A stretch of 64,000 bases of DNA from Candidatus Dechloromonas phosphoritropha. GTDB lineage: Bacteria > Pseudomonadota > Gammaproteobacteria > Burkholderiales > Rhodocyclaceae. Under the pieces are notes generated by a model. It was not told the origin of the DNA. It saw only the letters and a list, made by a program, of their open reading frames with translations, and searched no databases. How positions within the stretch are numbered: position 1 is the first letter of the stretch; every line of letters begins with the position of its first letter. Below, piece by piece: positions 26,960 through 35,037 of this stretch. Location: NCBI GenBank assembly GCA_016722705.1, contig JADKGN010000004.1, positions 1,240,001 through 1,304,000 of the forward strand, given 5' to 3'. The position numbers were made by a program, and so were the translations under genes.

Positions 26960-28909
26960 GTGGCGGTGACTGCTTCTTGTCCGTCCTGCGGCGCGCCGGT
27001 CGTTTTCAAGTCGGCGGCGTCGATCTTCGCCGTCTGCGACTATTGCCAGAGCACGCTGGTTCGCCACGACCAGGCGCTGGAAGACATCGGCAAGATGGCG
27101 GCGCTGGTCGAGGACCGCTCGCCGCTGCAACTGGGGGCGGAAGGCAGCTACACGGGCGTCCATTTCGCGCTGATCGGGCGCATCCAGATCAGGTACAGCC
27201 AAGGCTACTGGAATGAGTGGCACCTGCTGTTCGACGACATGCGCACCGGCTGGCTTTCGGAAGCTGGCGGTGAGTATGTGCTCACCTTCGTCGAACATGT
27301 GCAGGAGCTGCTACCGAGGTTCGAAGATCTGAAGATCGGCCAGCGCTTCGTGCTGGCCAGCCAGCCGTGGACGGTAAGCAATCTCGAGAATGCCGAGTGC
27401 GTGGCCGGGCAGGGCGAGTTGCCGTTCAAGGTCGGCGCCGGTTATCCGGTTGCTACGGTCGACCTCAGAAACGGCACCAATTTTGCCACGCTGGATTATT
27501 CGGAAACGCCGCCGCTGCTTTTTGTCGGCGAGCCGGTCGCTTTCGCTTCGCTGAAGATGAGCGGCCTGCGTGAGGGCATGCCGATTCCGACGGCGACCAT
27601 TGTGGCGCAGGTTTTTCGCTGCCCGAGCTGCGGTGCTCCGCTGCAATCCCGTTCGCGGGATGTCGTTGCGGTTGGTTGCTCGGCTTGCGGTGCCGTCGTC
27701 GACACCGCCGACCAGAACTACAGACTGCTGTCGAAGGCGCTGAGCAGTAACGGCGAGCAATACACACCACGGATTGCGCTTGGCAGCAAGGGCGTGCTGG
27801 AGGGAAACCCGATCGAGGTCATCGGCTTTCTGGTCAAGCGCAGCACCGTCGACGGTATCGATTACGATTGGCGCGAATACCTGCTCGCCGGCGACGGTCC
27901 GCAGAGTCGCGGAACCTACCGCTGGCTCACCGAATACAACGGGCACTGGAATGTCGTCGACGTGCTCTCCAATCCGCCGACGGGCAGTGGCGCGCGGGAG
28001 CTGAGCGCGGTTCAGTTTGGCGGTCAGTCGTTCAGGCATTTCTCGACGGCACCGGCTGCCGAGGTGATCCAGGTCACCGGCGAATTCACGTGGCGCGTCC
28101 GGCGCGGCGAAACCAGCCGCGTCGTCGACTACGTGGCACCGCCACTGATGCTGTCGCGCGAATCGACAGACAACGACCTCAACTGGTCGCTCGGCACCTA
28201 TGTCGCCCCCGAGGCGATTGCCAGCGCCTTCAAGCTGTCGGGGCGGATGGTCGCGCCGGTCGGTGTCTATGCCAACCAGCCCAATCCGTGGGCGGAATCC
28301 CGGCGTCGCGCGTGGGGCCTGTTCTGGAAACTGGCGCTGGCGGCAGTCGTCCTGCAGGTGCTCTTTGCCTTAATTGGTGGCGGCAAGACGCTATTGCGCC
28401 AGGAATTGGCCTTCTCCCCGCAGGCCGGCGACGAGACGCTGGTTACGCGTGAATTCGAGGTCAAGGGCAAGCCGCGCAAGCTGACGGTGCGTAACTCGAC
28501 GTCGCTCGACAACAGCTGGATCGGACTCGACCTGATGCTGGTCAACAAGACGACCGGCGAGGCCTGGCCGGTGACGCGCGAACTGGCCTACTACTATGGC
28601 CGGGATGGCGGCGAAAGCTGGTCGGAAGGCAGCCGTGACGACGCGGTAGTGTTCCGCGACATCCCGCCCGGCACCTACTATCTGACGGTCGACCCGGAAA
28701 TCGCACCGGAAAAACAGGTGCCGGTGCACGATGCTATCGAGGTTTCCAGCGGAGGTTCCGGCTGGTCGAATTTCATCATGATTATGCTGGCACTTGCCCT
28801 TTTCCCGATTTTCGCGCATATCCGCCATGCTGCTTTCGAGACTGGCCGCTGGGCCGAGAGCGACCACGCGCCGGTGGCGAGCAGCAACGATTCGGACGGG
28901 GACGACTGA
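26960..28909 (+). CDS. DUF4178 protein with two zinc ribbons and membrane anchors
   Basis: The 649-residue protein begins with a zinc ribbon (CPSCGAPV, C7/C10; CDYC, C26/C29) and has a second ribbon near 221-242 (CPSCGAPL...GCSACG). Each is followed by a DUF4178 module (for example YTGVHFALIGRIQIRYSQGY and GNPIEVIGFLVKRSTVDGI). Two hydrophobic segments, near 452-475 and 602-620, flank a periplasm-sized beta-rich region, with a short charged tail after the second. It starts with GTG 26960 (or GTG 26966), 10 bp after the SPFH gene. Function is unknown. Context with DUF350 and SPFH suggests a membrane-linked complex. Confidence 0.8.
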   Translation: MAVTASCPSCGAPVVFKSAASIFAVCDYCQSTLVRHDQALEDIGKMAALVEDRSPLQLGAEGSYTGVHFALIGRIQIRYSQGYWNEWHLLFDDMRTGWLSEAGGEYVLTFVEHVQELLPRFEDLKIGQRFVLASQPWTVSNLENAECVAGQGELPFKVGAGYPVATVDLRNGTNFATLDYSETPPLLFVGEPVAFASLKMSGLREGMPIPTATIVAQVFRCPSCGAPLQSRSRDVVAVGCSACGAVVDTADQNYRLLSKALSSNGEQYTPRIALGSKGVLEGNPIEVIGFLVKRSTVDGIDYDWREYLLAGDGPQSRGTYRWLTEYNGHWNVVDVLSNPPTGSGARELSAVQFGGQSFRHFSTAPAAEVIQVTGEFTWRVRRGETSRVVDYVAPPLMLSRESTDNDLNWSLGTYVAPEAIASAFKLSGRMVAPVGVYANQPNPWAESRRRAWGLFWKLALAAVVLQVLFALIGGGKTLLRQELAFSPQAGDETLVTREFEVKGKPRKLTVRNSTSLDNSWIGLDLMLVNKTTGEAWPVTRELAYYYGRDGGESWSEGSRDDAVVFRDIPPGTYYLTVDPEIAPEKQVPVHDAIEVSSGGSGWSNFIMIMLALALFPIFAHIRHAAFETGRWAESDHAPVASSNDSDGDD

Positions 28910-29052
28910 TGTTCGGCAAATTCAATCTGGCAACCGGAATCCTCGCGCTGCTGCTCTTCGTTTACGCGCAGTACCAAGGCTGGAGCCTGTTCGACAACGT
29001 CGCCAATCCGGCCAAGGGCGGCACCGGTAGCAGCCGCGTCTATCACAAGTGA
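28909..29052 (+). CDS. 47-aa single-pass membrane peptide in the DUF350/SPFH/DUF4178 operon
   Basis: The ATG overlaps the TGA of the DUF4178 gene (TGATG), which implies translational coupling. The peptide begins MFGKFNLATGILALLLFVYA, a hydrophobic helix of about 15-18 residues. It continues with an aromatic QYQGWSLFDN segment and a short Gly/Ser-rich basic tail ending RVYHK. I do not recognise a named family. Its size, coupling and position suggest a small subunit or regulator of the preceding membrane proteins. Confidence 0.75.
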   Translation: MFGKFNLATGILALLLFVYAQYQGWSLFDNVANPAKGGTGSSRVYHK

Positions 29053-29068
29053 TCGGCGCTGCCGTTGG

Positions 29069-30523
29069 TCAAGCGCTGACGTCGAAGCACAGATACTTGA
29101 TTTCGAGATAGTCCTCGATTCCGTATTTCGACCCTTCACGCCCGATGCCGGACTGCTTGATGCCGCCGAATGGCGCTACCTCGTTCGAAATCAGGCCGGT
29201 ATTGACCCCGACCATGCCGTATTCGAGCGCCTCACCGACGCGCCAGCAGCGGGCAACATCGCGCGAATAGAAATAGGCGGCGAGACCGAACTCAGTGGCA
29301 TTGGCCATCGTCACCGCCTCGGCTTCGGTCTCGAAACGGAATAGTGGCGCCACCGGGCCGAAGGTTTCCTCGCGGGCGACGCGCATCGCCGGCGTCACAT
29401 CGGCCAGCACCGTCGGCTGATAGAAGTTGCCACCGCGCGCGTGGCGGGCGCCACCGCACAGCACACGAGCACCTTTGGCCAGCGCATCGGCGACATGCGC
29501 TTCGACCTTGGCCAGCCCCGAGTCGTTGATCAGCGGCCCCTGCATGACGCCTTCCTCACTTCCGGCGCCGACCTTCAATTCGGCAACGCGCGCCGCCAAC
29601 TTGTGCGCGAATTCCTCATAAACGCCGGACTGCACCAGGATGCGGTTGGCGCACACGCAGGTCTGGCCAGTGTTCCGGTACTTGGCGATCAGGGCGCCGT
29701 TGACCGCGGCATCGACATCGGCATCGTCGAAAACGATGAAGGGCGCGTTGCCACCCAGTTCGAGCGACAGCTTCTTGATGGTCGGGGCGCATTGCGCCAT
29801 CAACAGACGGCCGACTTCGGTCGATCCGGTGAAGGACAGCTTGCGCACGATCGGGCTGGCCGTCAGTTCGCCGCCGATCGCCACCGGGTCGCCGGTCAGC
29901 ACGTTGAAAACGCCAGCCGGGAAGCCTGCTTCTTCGGCCAGCACGGCCAGCGCCAGCGCGGTCAGCGGCGTCTGCTCGGCCGGCTTGACCACCACGGTGC
30001 ACCCGGCGGCCAGCGCCGGCGCGACTTTGCGCGTGATCATCGCCAGCGGAAAATTCCATGGCGTGATCGCCGCGCAGACCCCAATCGCCTGCTTGATGAC
30101 AACCAGGCGCTTGTCCGCGAGCGTCGCCGGAATCGTCTCGCCATAGACACGCTTGCCCTCTTCGGCGAACCACTCAACGAACGAAGCGCCATAGGCCACT
30201 TCGCCCCGCGCCTCGGACAGCGGCTTGCCGCCCTCGGCGGTAATCAGTCGCGCGAGGTCCTCGGCGTTCTGGTTGATCAGTGCGAACCAGCGTTGCAGAA
30301 ACTGCGAACGTTGCTTCGCGGTCTGTCCGCGCCAAGCGGACAGCGCCGCGTCGGCGGCGGCAATGGCGCGTTGTGCTTCCGGGGCGCCGCAGTTCGCTAC
30401 CTCAGCCAGAAGCGAACCGTCAGCCGGATCACGCACTGCGATGCGCGCTCCGTTGTCGGCAGTGATCCAATTTCCGGCCAAAAAGACTGTCGACCGCAAC
30501 AATGCCTGATTTTGAACGTGCAT
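29069..30523 (-). CDS. gabD: succinate-semialdehyde dehydrogenase (NAD(P)+)
   Basis: The 484-residue aldehyde dehydrogenase keeps TPWNFPLAMITRKVAPALAA, FTGSTEVGRLL (cofactor loop), LELGGNAPFIVFDDAD with the general-base Glu, and GQTCVCANR with catalytic Cys. The family-specific FGGIKQSGIGREGSKYGIED is near the C-terminus. It oxidises succinate semialdehyde to succinate in GABA and related degradation. No gabT lies nearby. It is divergent from the NlpC/P60 gene and converges with the DUF350 operon. Confidence 0.88.
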   Translation of the reverse strand: MHVQNQALLRSTVFLAGNWITADNGARIAVRDPADGSLLAEVANCGAPEAQRAIAAADAALSAWRGQTAKQRSQFLQRWFALINQNAEDLARLITAEGGKPLSEARGEVAYGASFVEWFAEEGKRVYGETIPATLADKRLVVIKQAIGVCAAITPWNFPLAMITRKVAPALAAGCTVVVKPAEQTPLTALALAVLAEEAGFPAGVFNVLTGDPVAIGGELTASPIVRKLSFTGSTEVGRLLMAQCAPTIKKLSLELGGNAPFIVFDDADVDAAVNGALIAKYRNTGQTCVCANRILVQSGVYEEFAHKLAARVAELKVGAGSEEGVMQGPLINDSGLAKVEAHVADALAKGARVLCGGARHARGGNFYQPTVLADVTPAMRVAREETFGPVAPLFRFETEAEAVTMANATEFGLAAYFYSRDVARCWRVGEALEYGMVGVNTGLISNEVAPFGGIKQSGIGREGSKYGIEDYLEIKYLCFDVSA

Positions 30524-30585
30524 GACCTTGAAAAATCCTGTAAAAACGCTAACTTACAAAGTGTTTGCAGAAAACGACTCAAGAA

Positions 30586-31083
30586 ATGCGCTTTCCCGCC
30601 CTCTTCCCTGCTCTGCTGATCGTATCGCTGCTCGCTGCCTGCGGCAGCCCGACGCCACGAACCGTCAGATTTGGCGGAACTATAGCGCAACCGCTGCCCG
30701 TGAGCGAGAAGGGCAACGAGGTCGCTCTCTACGCCCTGGGGCTGATTGACACCGGCTATCGTTTCGGTGGCAAGAACCCCGAAGCCGGCCTCGATTGCAG
30801 CGGCATGGTCAGCTTTATCTATGGTCAGGCGGCCGGCCTCAAGATCAAGGGCAGCGCCGCCGACATTGCCCGCAGCAGTCGGCCGATCGAGCCAGAATCA
30901 CTGCGGCCCGGCGACCTGGTTTTCTTCAACACCCGCAACCAGCCGTTTTCCCATGTCGGCATCTATCTTGGCGATTCACGATTCGTTCACGCACCGGCGA
31001 CTAACGGGCGCGTACGTATCGACCGCCTGAATGACCGCTACTACACCCAGCGTTACGAAGCCGCGCGCACCTTTTTCGACTGA
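30586..31083 (+). CDS. NlpC/P60 (C40) cell-wall peptidase lipoprotein
   Basis: The 165-residue precursor has a lipoprotein signal (MRFPALFPALLIVSLLAACG, lipidated Cys19). It is followed by an NlpC/P60 domain with catalytic Cys in GLDCSGMVSF, His in SHVGIYLGD and a third polar residue in FVHAPATNG. Members cleave gamma-D-Glu-diaminopimelate bonds in peptidoglycan. ATG 30586 is chosen to place the signal at the N-terminus; a TTG at 30565 is in frame. It is probably an outer-membrane-anchored endopeptidase. Confidence 0.9.
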   Translation: MRFPALFPALLIVSLLAACGSPTPRTVRFGGTIAQPLPVSEKGNEVALYALGLIDTGYRFGGKNPEAGLDCSGMVSFIYGQAAGLKIKGSAADIARSSRPIEPESLRPGDLVFFNTRNQPFSHVGIYLGDSRFVHAPATNGRVRIDRLNDRYYTQRYEAARTFFD

Positions 31084-31104
31084 TGCCGTCGCGGCGTCGA
31101 TAGA

Positions 31105-31134
31105 TTGGACGCCGACCAGCGCAGACTGTAAAAT
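31105..31134 (+). promoter_or_regulatory. sigma-70-type promoter for the tRNA-Arg region
   Basis: TTGGAC (31105-31110) and TAAAAT (31129-31134) are separated by 18 bp, a good housekeeping promoter just upstream of the truncated tRNA copy. Its transcript would run through the truncated copy and then the complete tRNA-Arg. Confidence 0.6.
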
Positions 31135-31146
31135 CGGCGCTCCCGC

Positions 31147-31190
31147 GCGCCCGTAGCTCAGTTGGATAGAGTACTGCCCTCCGAAGGTAG
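31147..31190 (+). pseudogene. 5' half of a tRNA-Arg gene
   Basis: GCGCCCGTAGCTCAGTTGG and the following bases through CCTCCGAAGG match the first 41 nt of the complete tRNA-Arg at 31253 with one mismatch (position 6, C versus T). The match breaks off in the 3' side of the anticodon stem and is followed by an unrelated 11-bp stem-loop (AGTCGTCATTT with AAAATGATGACT, one G-T pair). The half-gene cannot form a tRNA. Confidence 0.85.
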
Positions 31191-31252
31191 TCGTCATTTG
31201 GTTTTGGTGCGTTAAAATGATGACTGCTCTCCGCCGCGCAATGTGGCAAAAA

Positions 31253-31329
31253 GCGCCTGTAGCTCAGTTGGATAGAGTACTGCCCTCCGAAGGCAGGGGT
31301 CGGACGTTCGAATCGTCTCAGGCGCGCCA
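31253..31329 (+). tRNA. tRNA-Arg (anticodon CCG)
   Basis: The 77-nt gene folds as a standard cloverleaf: acceptor GCGCCTG/CAGGCGC, D-arm GCTC-AGTTGGATA-GAGT, anticodon arm CTGCC-CTCCGAA-GGCAG with CCG reading CGG codons, T-arm GGACG-TTCGAAT-CGTCT, discriminator G and encoded CCA. The acceptor T6-A pair differs from C6 in the truncated upstream copy and is compensated on the 3' side. Confidence 0.95.
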
Positions 31330-31644
31330 ATCCTTCTGCTGCAATCGATTCGGCCTTATCCGGCCATCCATCTCTACCATGCTTTCTTGAAAACTTAATG
31401 AGGACGATAAGGGTCGTTTGGGGTGGTGCTAAAACTCAATTCGATGCCAAGAGGTAGTAGTCGTTGCATATTACCCAAAGTTTTCCGTGCCCATCCCGCG
31501 CCTACTGCGCGCCTGCTTCGTGCCCAGCATTTACTAATTGCAAGTCACAGGAAGTGAATTTTGACACCTGTTCTCAGTGCCCATGAGTCTGAAATCAGGA
31601 GCGGTGTTCCTAACTGCTAATTCAATCGAAACGGAATTCCGCTG
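31330..31644. other. intergenic stretch between tRNA-Arg and hslR
   Basis: No coding frame or clear RNA structure is supported in these 315 bases. Base composition is lower in GC than the flanks. The promoter of hslR should lie in the last 100 bases, but no convincing -35/-10 pair could be assigned. Confidence 0.4.
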
Positions 31645-32013
31645 ATGCGTCTCGACAAATGGCTGTGGACCGCCCGTTTCTACAAGACTCGCAGCCTGGC
31701 GAGCACGGCTATCGATGGCGGCAGAGTGAAGTTGAACGGTGATACCGTCAAACCCGCCAAGGAAGTAAAGCTCGGTAACCAGTTGCAAATCCGTTCTGGA
31801 GATCAGCTATGGGTTGTGAGCTTGGCTGGATTCTCTGAACAACGCCGCCCGGCACCCGAAGCGCAGCAACTCTATCAGGAAACTCCGGAAAGTATCCAGG
31901 AACGAACCCGTCAGGCAGAACTGCGCAAGATCGCACCGACCCCGCTGTCCGAGAATAAAGGCCGTCCGACCAAGCGCGACCGGCGCCAGTTGAACGAGTT
32001 TCGCGATAGCTGA
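31645..32013 (+). CDS. hslR: ribosome-associated heat shock protein Hsp15 (S4 domain)
   Basis: The 122-residue basic protein begins with an S4 RNA-binding domain (MRLDKWLWTARFYKTRSLAS, then GGRVKLNGDTVKPAKEVKLG), exactly as in Hsp15, and ends with a basic tail containing GRPTKRDRRQL. Hsp15 binds free 50S subunits carrying nascent chains and helps recycle them after heat stress. The gene stands alone; an IS630 element begins about 120 bp downstream. Confidence 0.92.
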   Translation: MRLDKWLWTARFYKTRSLASTAIDGGRVKLNGDTVKPAKEVKLGNQLQIRSGDQLWVVSLAGFSEQRRPAPEAQQLYQETPESIQERTRQAELRKIAPTPLSENKGRPTKRDRRQLNEFRDS

Positions 32014-32131
32014 AATTGATGTGTTGCCGTTCAGTTCGCAGGCGGCTGCGAATGATCAGCGCTGCTGATAGCGCTTCTTGCCACCCGGCGTCAGGCAACT
32101 CGCCCTTCTCGGTCCGTGCTTATTCAAATTA

Positions 32132-33275
32132 GCGTTCAAGATGATACTAATGCTAGAATATTCCTAAGTACAAGATACTTGGGAGGCATTGACATGGCCA
32201 GACCGCGGCGAGTAGATCCGAAATTGGTGACGCAGGCCCAAGCGGCCGTGAGAGACGCCGATAATGTTGAGGCCCTGCGCTGTGCGCAGGCGGTGCTGCT
32301 ACCGGCGCTATTGGGAGCGACGCTGGAGCAGACCGCAGCGGTACTGGGCATAGGTCGAGCCACCGTGCCCAGGCTACAAGCGCGCCTGCGCCGGCTGTTG
32401 GCCAAACCGGACGCAATCCGACCGAATTGGGGTGGTCGCCGGCGAGCTTCGCTGCCACTGGAAGAGGAGGATCGTTTCCTGGCCCCTTGGGTGCAGGCCT
32501 CCAGTGAAGGGGGAATCCTGGTCGTTTCGCCACTGCGTGCCGCGTTAGCGCAAAAGCTGGGACGTCCTGTGGCCGCCTCTGTCGTGTATCGCCTGTTGGC
32601 GCGGCACGGCTGGCGCAAGGTCGCACCCGACACCCGGCATCCGGCATCCGGCATCCGGCATCCGAAGAGTGATCCGCCGATCCAGGAAGCGTGGAAAAAA
32701 CTTCCTGAAACACTGGCAGCCCTCTTGAAACAGGAAGAGGTTCGGGGTCGCCGGGTGCGCCTGATGTTTCAGGACGAAGCGCGCTTTGGGCGCATGGTGC
32801 GAATTCGTCGCTGCTGGGCACCCAACCCAGCACGGCCAATGGTCTGCAACGGCTACGAGCGGGAGTTCATCTACGTTTATGGCGCCGTCAGCCCCATCGA
32901 AGGCGAGTTGGATTGGATGACCTGTCGGCAGATGAACACCGAACAGATGACGGCGTTCCTGGCCCAAGTCAGTACCGCGCATGAAAAGGAGTTCATGCTG
33001 ATGGTCGTCGACGGCGCCAGCTCACACGTATCGAAGGATCTGCAAGTGCCAGAGAACATTCGTCTGCTGCGCCTGCCACCTTACGCGCCCGAACTCAACC
33101 CGCAGGAGCACGTCTGGGATGAGGTGCGGGAGAAGGAGTTTCCCAATCGTGTGTTTGCCGACCTCGGTAGTGTCATCCGCCAGTTGGAAGCAGGCCTTCC
33201 CCGTCTGGCAGCAAATACCTCAGGGCTGCGCAGCCTGACCGCATGGCCATGGATTGTTAGTCTCAACTTGAACGC
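32132..33275 (+). mobile_element. IS630-family insertion sequence
   Basis: Inverted repeats GCGTTCAAGATGATACTAA (from 32132) and the complement of GCGTTCAAGTTGAGACTAA (ending 33275) differ at two positions. TA dinucleotides sit directly outside both ends (32130-32131 and 33276-33277), the typical IS630/Tc1 target duplication. Element length is 1144 bp. Confidence 0.9.
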
Positions 33276-33282
33276 TACTTAG
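32194..33282 (+). CDS. IS630-family transposase
   Basis: The 362-residue transposase has an N-terminal helix-turn-helix (LEQTAAVLGIGRATVPRLQA). Its DDE domain shows FQDEARFGR (first Asp), VVDGASSHVSK (second Asp) and LPPYAPELNPQEHVWDEVRE (Glu), as in the IS630 group. GGGAGG supports ATG 32194. The stop TAG (33280-33282) lies outside the right repeat and is contributed by target DNA. Residues near 147-160 are encoded by four copies of the 7-mer CCGGCAT, an apparent 21-bp in-frame expansion between the two domains. Confidence 0.92.
   Translation: MARPRRVDPKLVTQAQAAVRDADNVEALRCAQAVLLPALLGATLEQTAAVLGIGRATVPRLQARLRRLLAKPDAIRPNWGGRRRASLPLEEEDRFLAPWVQASSEGGILVVSPLRAALAQKLGRPVAASVVYRLLARHGWRKVAPDTRHPASGIRHPKSDPPIQEAWKKLPETLAALLKQEEVRGRRVRLMFQDEARFGRMVRIRRCWAPNPARPMVCNGYEREFIYVYGAVSPIEGELDWMTCRQMNTEQMTAFLAQVSTAHEKEFMLMVVDGASSHVSKDLQVPENIRLLRLPPYAPELNPQEHVWDEVREKEFPNRVFADLGSVIRQLEAGLPRLAANTSGLRSLTAWPWIVSLNLNAT
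32634..32661 (+). repeat. four tandem copies of a 7-bp unit inside the IS630 transposase gene
   Basis: CCGGCAT is repeated four times without mismatch. Gain of three units adds 21 bp and seven residues without a frame change, giving the unusual RHPASGIRHP in the interdomain linker. Slippage by one or two units would break the transposase frame. Confidence 0.85.
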
Positions 33283-33284
33283 AA

Positions 33285-33400
33285 TTACGATTTACGCTCA
33301 AAAAGCTCACCGACCGTGCAGTCGAAAAGATTGCATAGCCGATCCATCGTTTCTAACTCCACGCGGGCGGCAGTCAACGCGATCTTCTGGGAGGGTGAGC
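33285..33400 (-). pseudogene. XRE-type regulator, C-terminal fragment
   Basis: The minus strand reads KIALTAARVELETMDRLCNL then FDCTVGELFERKS and stop at 33285, like the last third of a Cro/CI-type helix-turn-helix protein (LETxxxLCxxLxCxVGELxE). No N-terminal half or start codon is found upstream, so this is a remnant beside the IS630 right end. Confidence 0.45.
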
Positions 33401-33479
33401 GCTTCGAGCGTTTCTGCCGGGCGCCAAGCTCATGCAAAGGCCATCACAGTGAAGCCAGGGAAAACCTTCGTCATGCCCC

Positions 33480-33875
33480 GTGGAGACGGCAGAGGCGGTC
33501 GCCTCGCTGTTCCCCAAGTTCTGTTCCGCGCATCATTCGCTGGCGCTGACTGCGGCGCTGCTCCACGATGCCGGCAAGAGCGACGACTATGTGATGGAGC
33601 CGGGGCAGGTAAACCGCCTGTCTGACTGGGGCCGCCTGGTGAGTCACAAGCCGACGGTGGCCTTCTGGATTGGCGAAATACATCTGTCGTTGAAGAACAG
33701 GCTGTCGCGCGCGATGCTGCAATCGCTCCTGCACGCCATCAATGCAACGAAAGCGCCACCGGAACTCGGGCTGCGCAAGCCGATGACGCCGGAAGCTATC
33801 CTGCTGTCGCTGGCCGATCTGGCTTCGGCGAAGAGCGACCTGTTCGGTCGCCAGAGTGCGCATGACGGGGGATGA
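33480..33875 (+). pseudogene. HD-domain phosphohydrolase, N-terminally truncated
   Basis: The open frame from GTG 33480 gives 131 residues. They begin inside an HD domain (VETAEAVASLFPKF), with the metal motif ALLHDAGKSDDY and a later LLHAINATKAPPEL that supplies another family histidine. An in-frame stop lies 30 bp upstream (33450), and the usual preceding OB-fold or helical part and first histidine are missing. The remaining piece resembles YhaM-like or conjugation-associated HD proteins. It is probably a decayed accessory gene. Confidence 0.5.
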
Positions 33876-33996
33876 GGCATGCCGCATCCGCACCTTGGGG
33901 AACAGGGACCGTATACGGTGGCGGGTTGGGAGGTGGATTGAACTTGCCGCGAGCCGGGCCTGGTGCGTCCTTCGCAGGGGTTCGGTCGGCCGACGC

Positions 33997-35037
33997 TCAG
34001 ATCGTCGCCATGTCGATGACAAAACGAAACTTCACATCACTTTTCAGCATCCGCTCATAGGCCGTATTGATGTAGTTCATGGGAATCATCTCGATGTCGG
34101 AAACGATTCCATGTTTGGCACAGAAATCGAGCATTTCCTGTGTCTCGCGAATACCGCCGATCAGGGAACCGGCGAGCTGGCGGCGCTTGAAGATCAGGCT
34201 GAAGACTTCCGGAGAGGGATGCGGCTCGGCCGGTGCGCCAACCAGGGTCATGGTTCCGTCACGCTTCAGAAGTTGCAGGTAGGCATCAAGCGAGTGAGGG
34301 GCCGCAACAGTATTCAGAATGAAATCGAGCGACCCGAGCCGGGCTGCCATCTGCTCGGGATCGGTGGATACGCAAACCTCGTGGGCTCCGAGTAGCTTCC
34401 CGTCCTCAATTTTGCCGGAGGACGTGGTGAACAGCACGACATGGGCGCCCATCGCCGCGGCGATCTTGACCCCCATATGGCCTAGACCGCCGAGGCCGAC
34501 GATGCCGACCTTCATCCCAGGTCCGACCCGCCAGTGACGTAGCGGCGAGTAAGTAGTGATGCCGGCGCACAGCAGCGGCGCCACAGCCGCCAGATCCTGT
34601 TCGTCATGCTTGATCTGGAGCACGAACGACTCCTTGACCACGATGCTCTGCGAGTATCCGCCATATGTATTCTCGCCGCCGAAGACCGGGCCGTTGTAGG
34701 TGCCTGTAAACCCGTTGTCGCAGTATTGCTCCTCACCTTCCCCACAGGCCGGGCAATGCCCGCAGCTATCGACCATGCAGCCGACTCCGGCCAGATCGCC
34801 AACCTTGAATCCCGTCACCTTGTTCCCGACAGCAACCACCCGGCCAACAATCTCATGGCCCGGCACCGAGGGATAGAGCGTGTTTTTCCATTCGTTTCGC
34901 GCGGTATGCAAGTCGGAATGGCAAACGCCGCAAAAGAGGATTTCGATCTGGACGTCTTCAACACCTGGCGCGCGACGTTCGATCTCAAATGGAGTCAGCG
35001 GACTGCGTGCAGTTTGGGCGGCATAGGCTTTGGTCAT
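33997..35037 (-). CDS. zinc-dependent alcohol dehydrogenase (YahK/cinnamyl-type)
   Basis: The 346-residue medium-chain dehydrogenase has the catalytic zinc ligands in CGVCHSDLHTARNEW and GHEIVGRV, four structural-zinc cysteines around residues 95-115 (CGHCPACGEG), and the nucleotide fold motif GLGGLGHMGVKIA (about 180-192). The profile matches broad-range NADP-dependent aldehyde reductases of the YahK/CAD group. It stands alone between fragmentary accessory genes and appears intact. Confidence 0.88.
   Translation of the reverse strand: MTKAYAAQTARSPLTPFEIERRAPGVEDVQIEILFCGVCHSDLHTARNEWKNTLYPSVPGHEIVGRVVAVGNKVTGFKVGDLAGVGCMVDSCGHCPACGEGEEQYCDNGFTGTYNGPVFGGENTYGGYSQSIVVKESFVLQIKHDEQDLAAVAPLLCAGITTYSPLRHWRVGPGMKVGIVGLGGLGHMGVKIAAAMGAHVVLFTTSSGKIEDGKLLGAHEVCVSTDPEQMAARLGSLDFILNTVAAPHSLDAYLQLLKRDGTMTLVGAPAEPHPSPEVFSLIFKRRQLAGSLIGGIRETQEMLDFCAKHGIVSDIEMIPMNYINTAYERMLKSDVKFRFVIDMATI

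Noticed and set aside
32050..32130. Possible minus-strand C-terminus ending GGKKRYQQR before the IS630 left end
   Set aside because: Only about 20 codons are visible and no family could be recognised, so it is not listed as a gene fragment.
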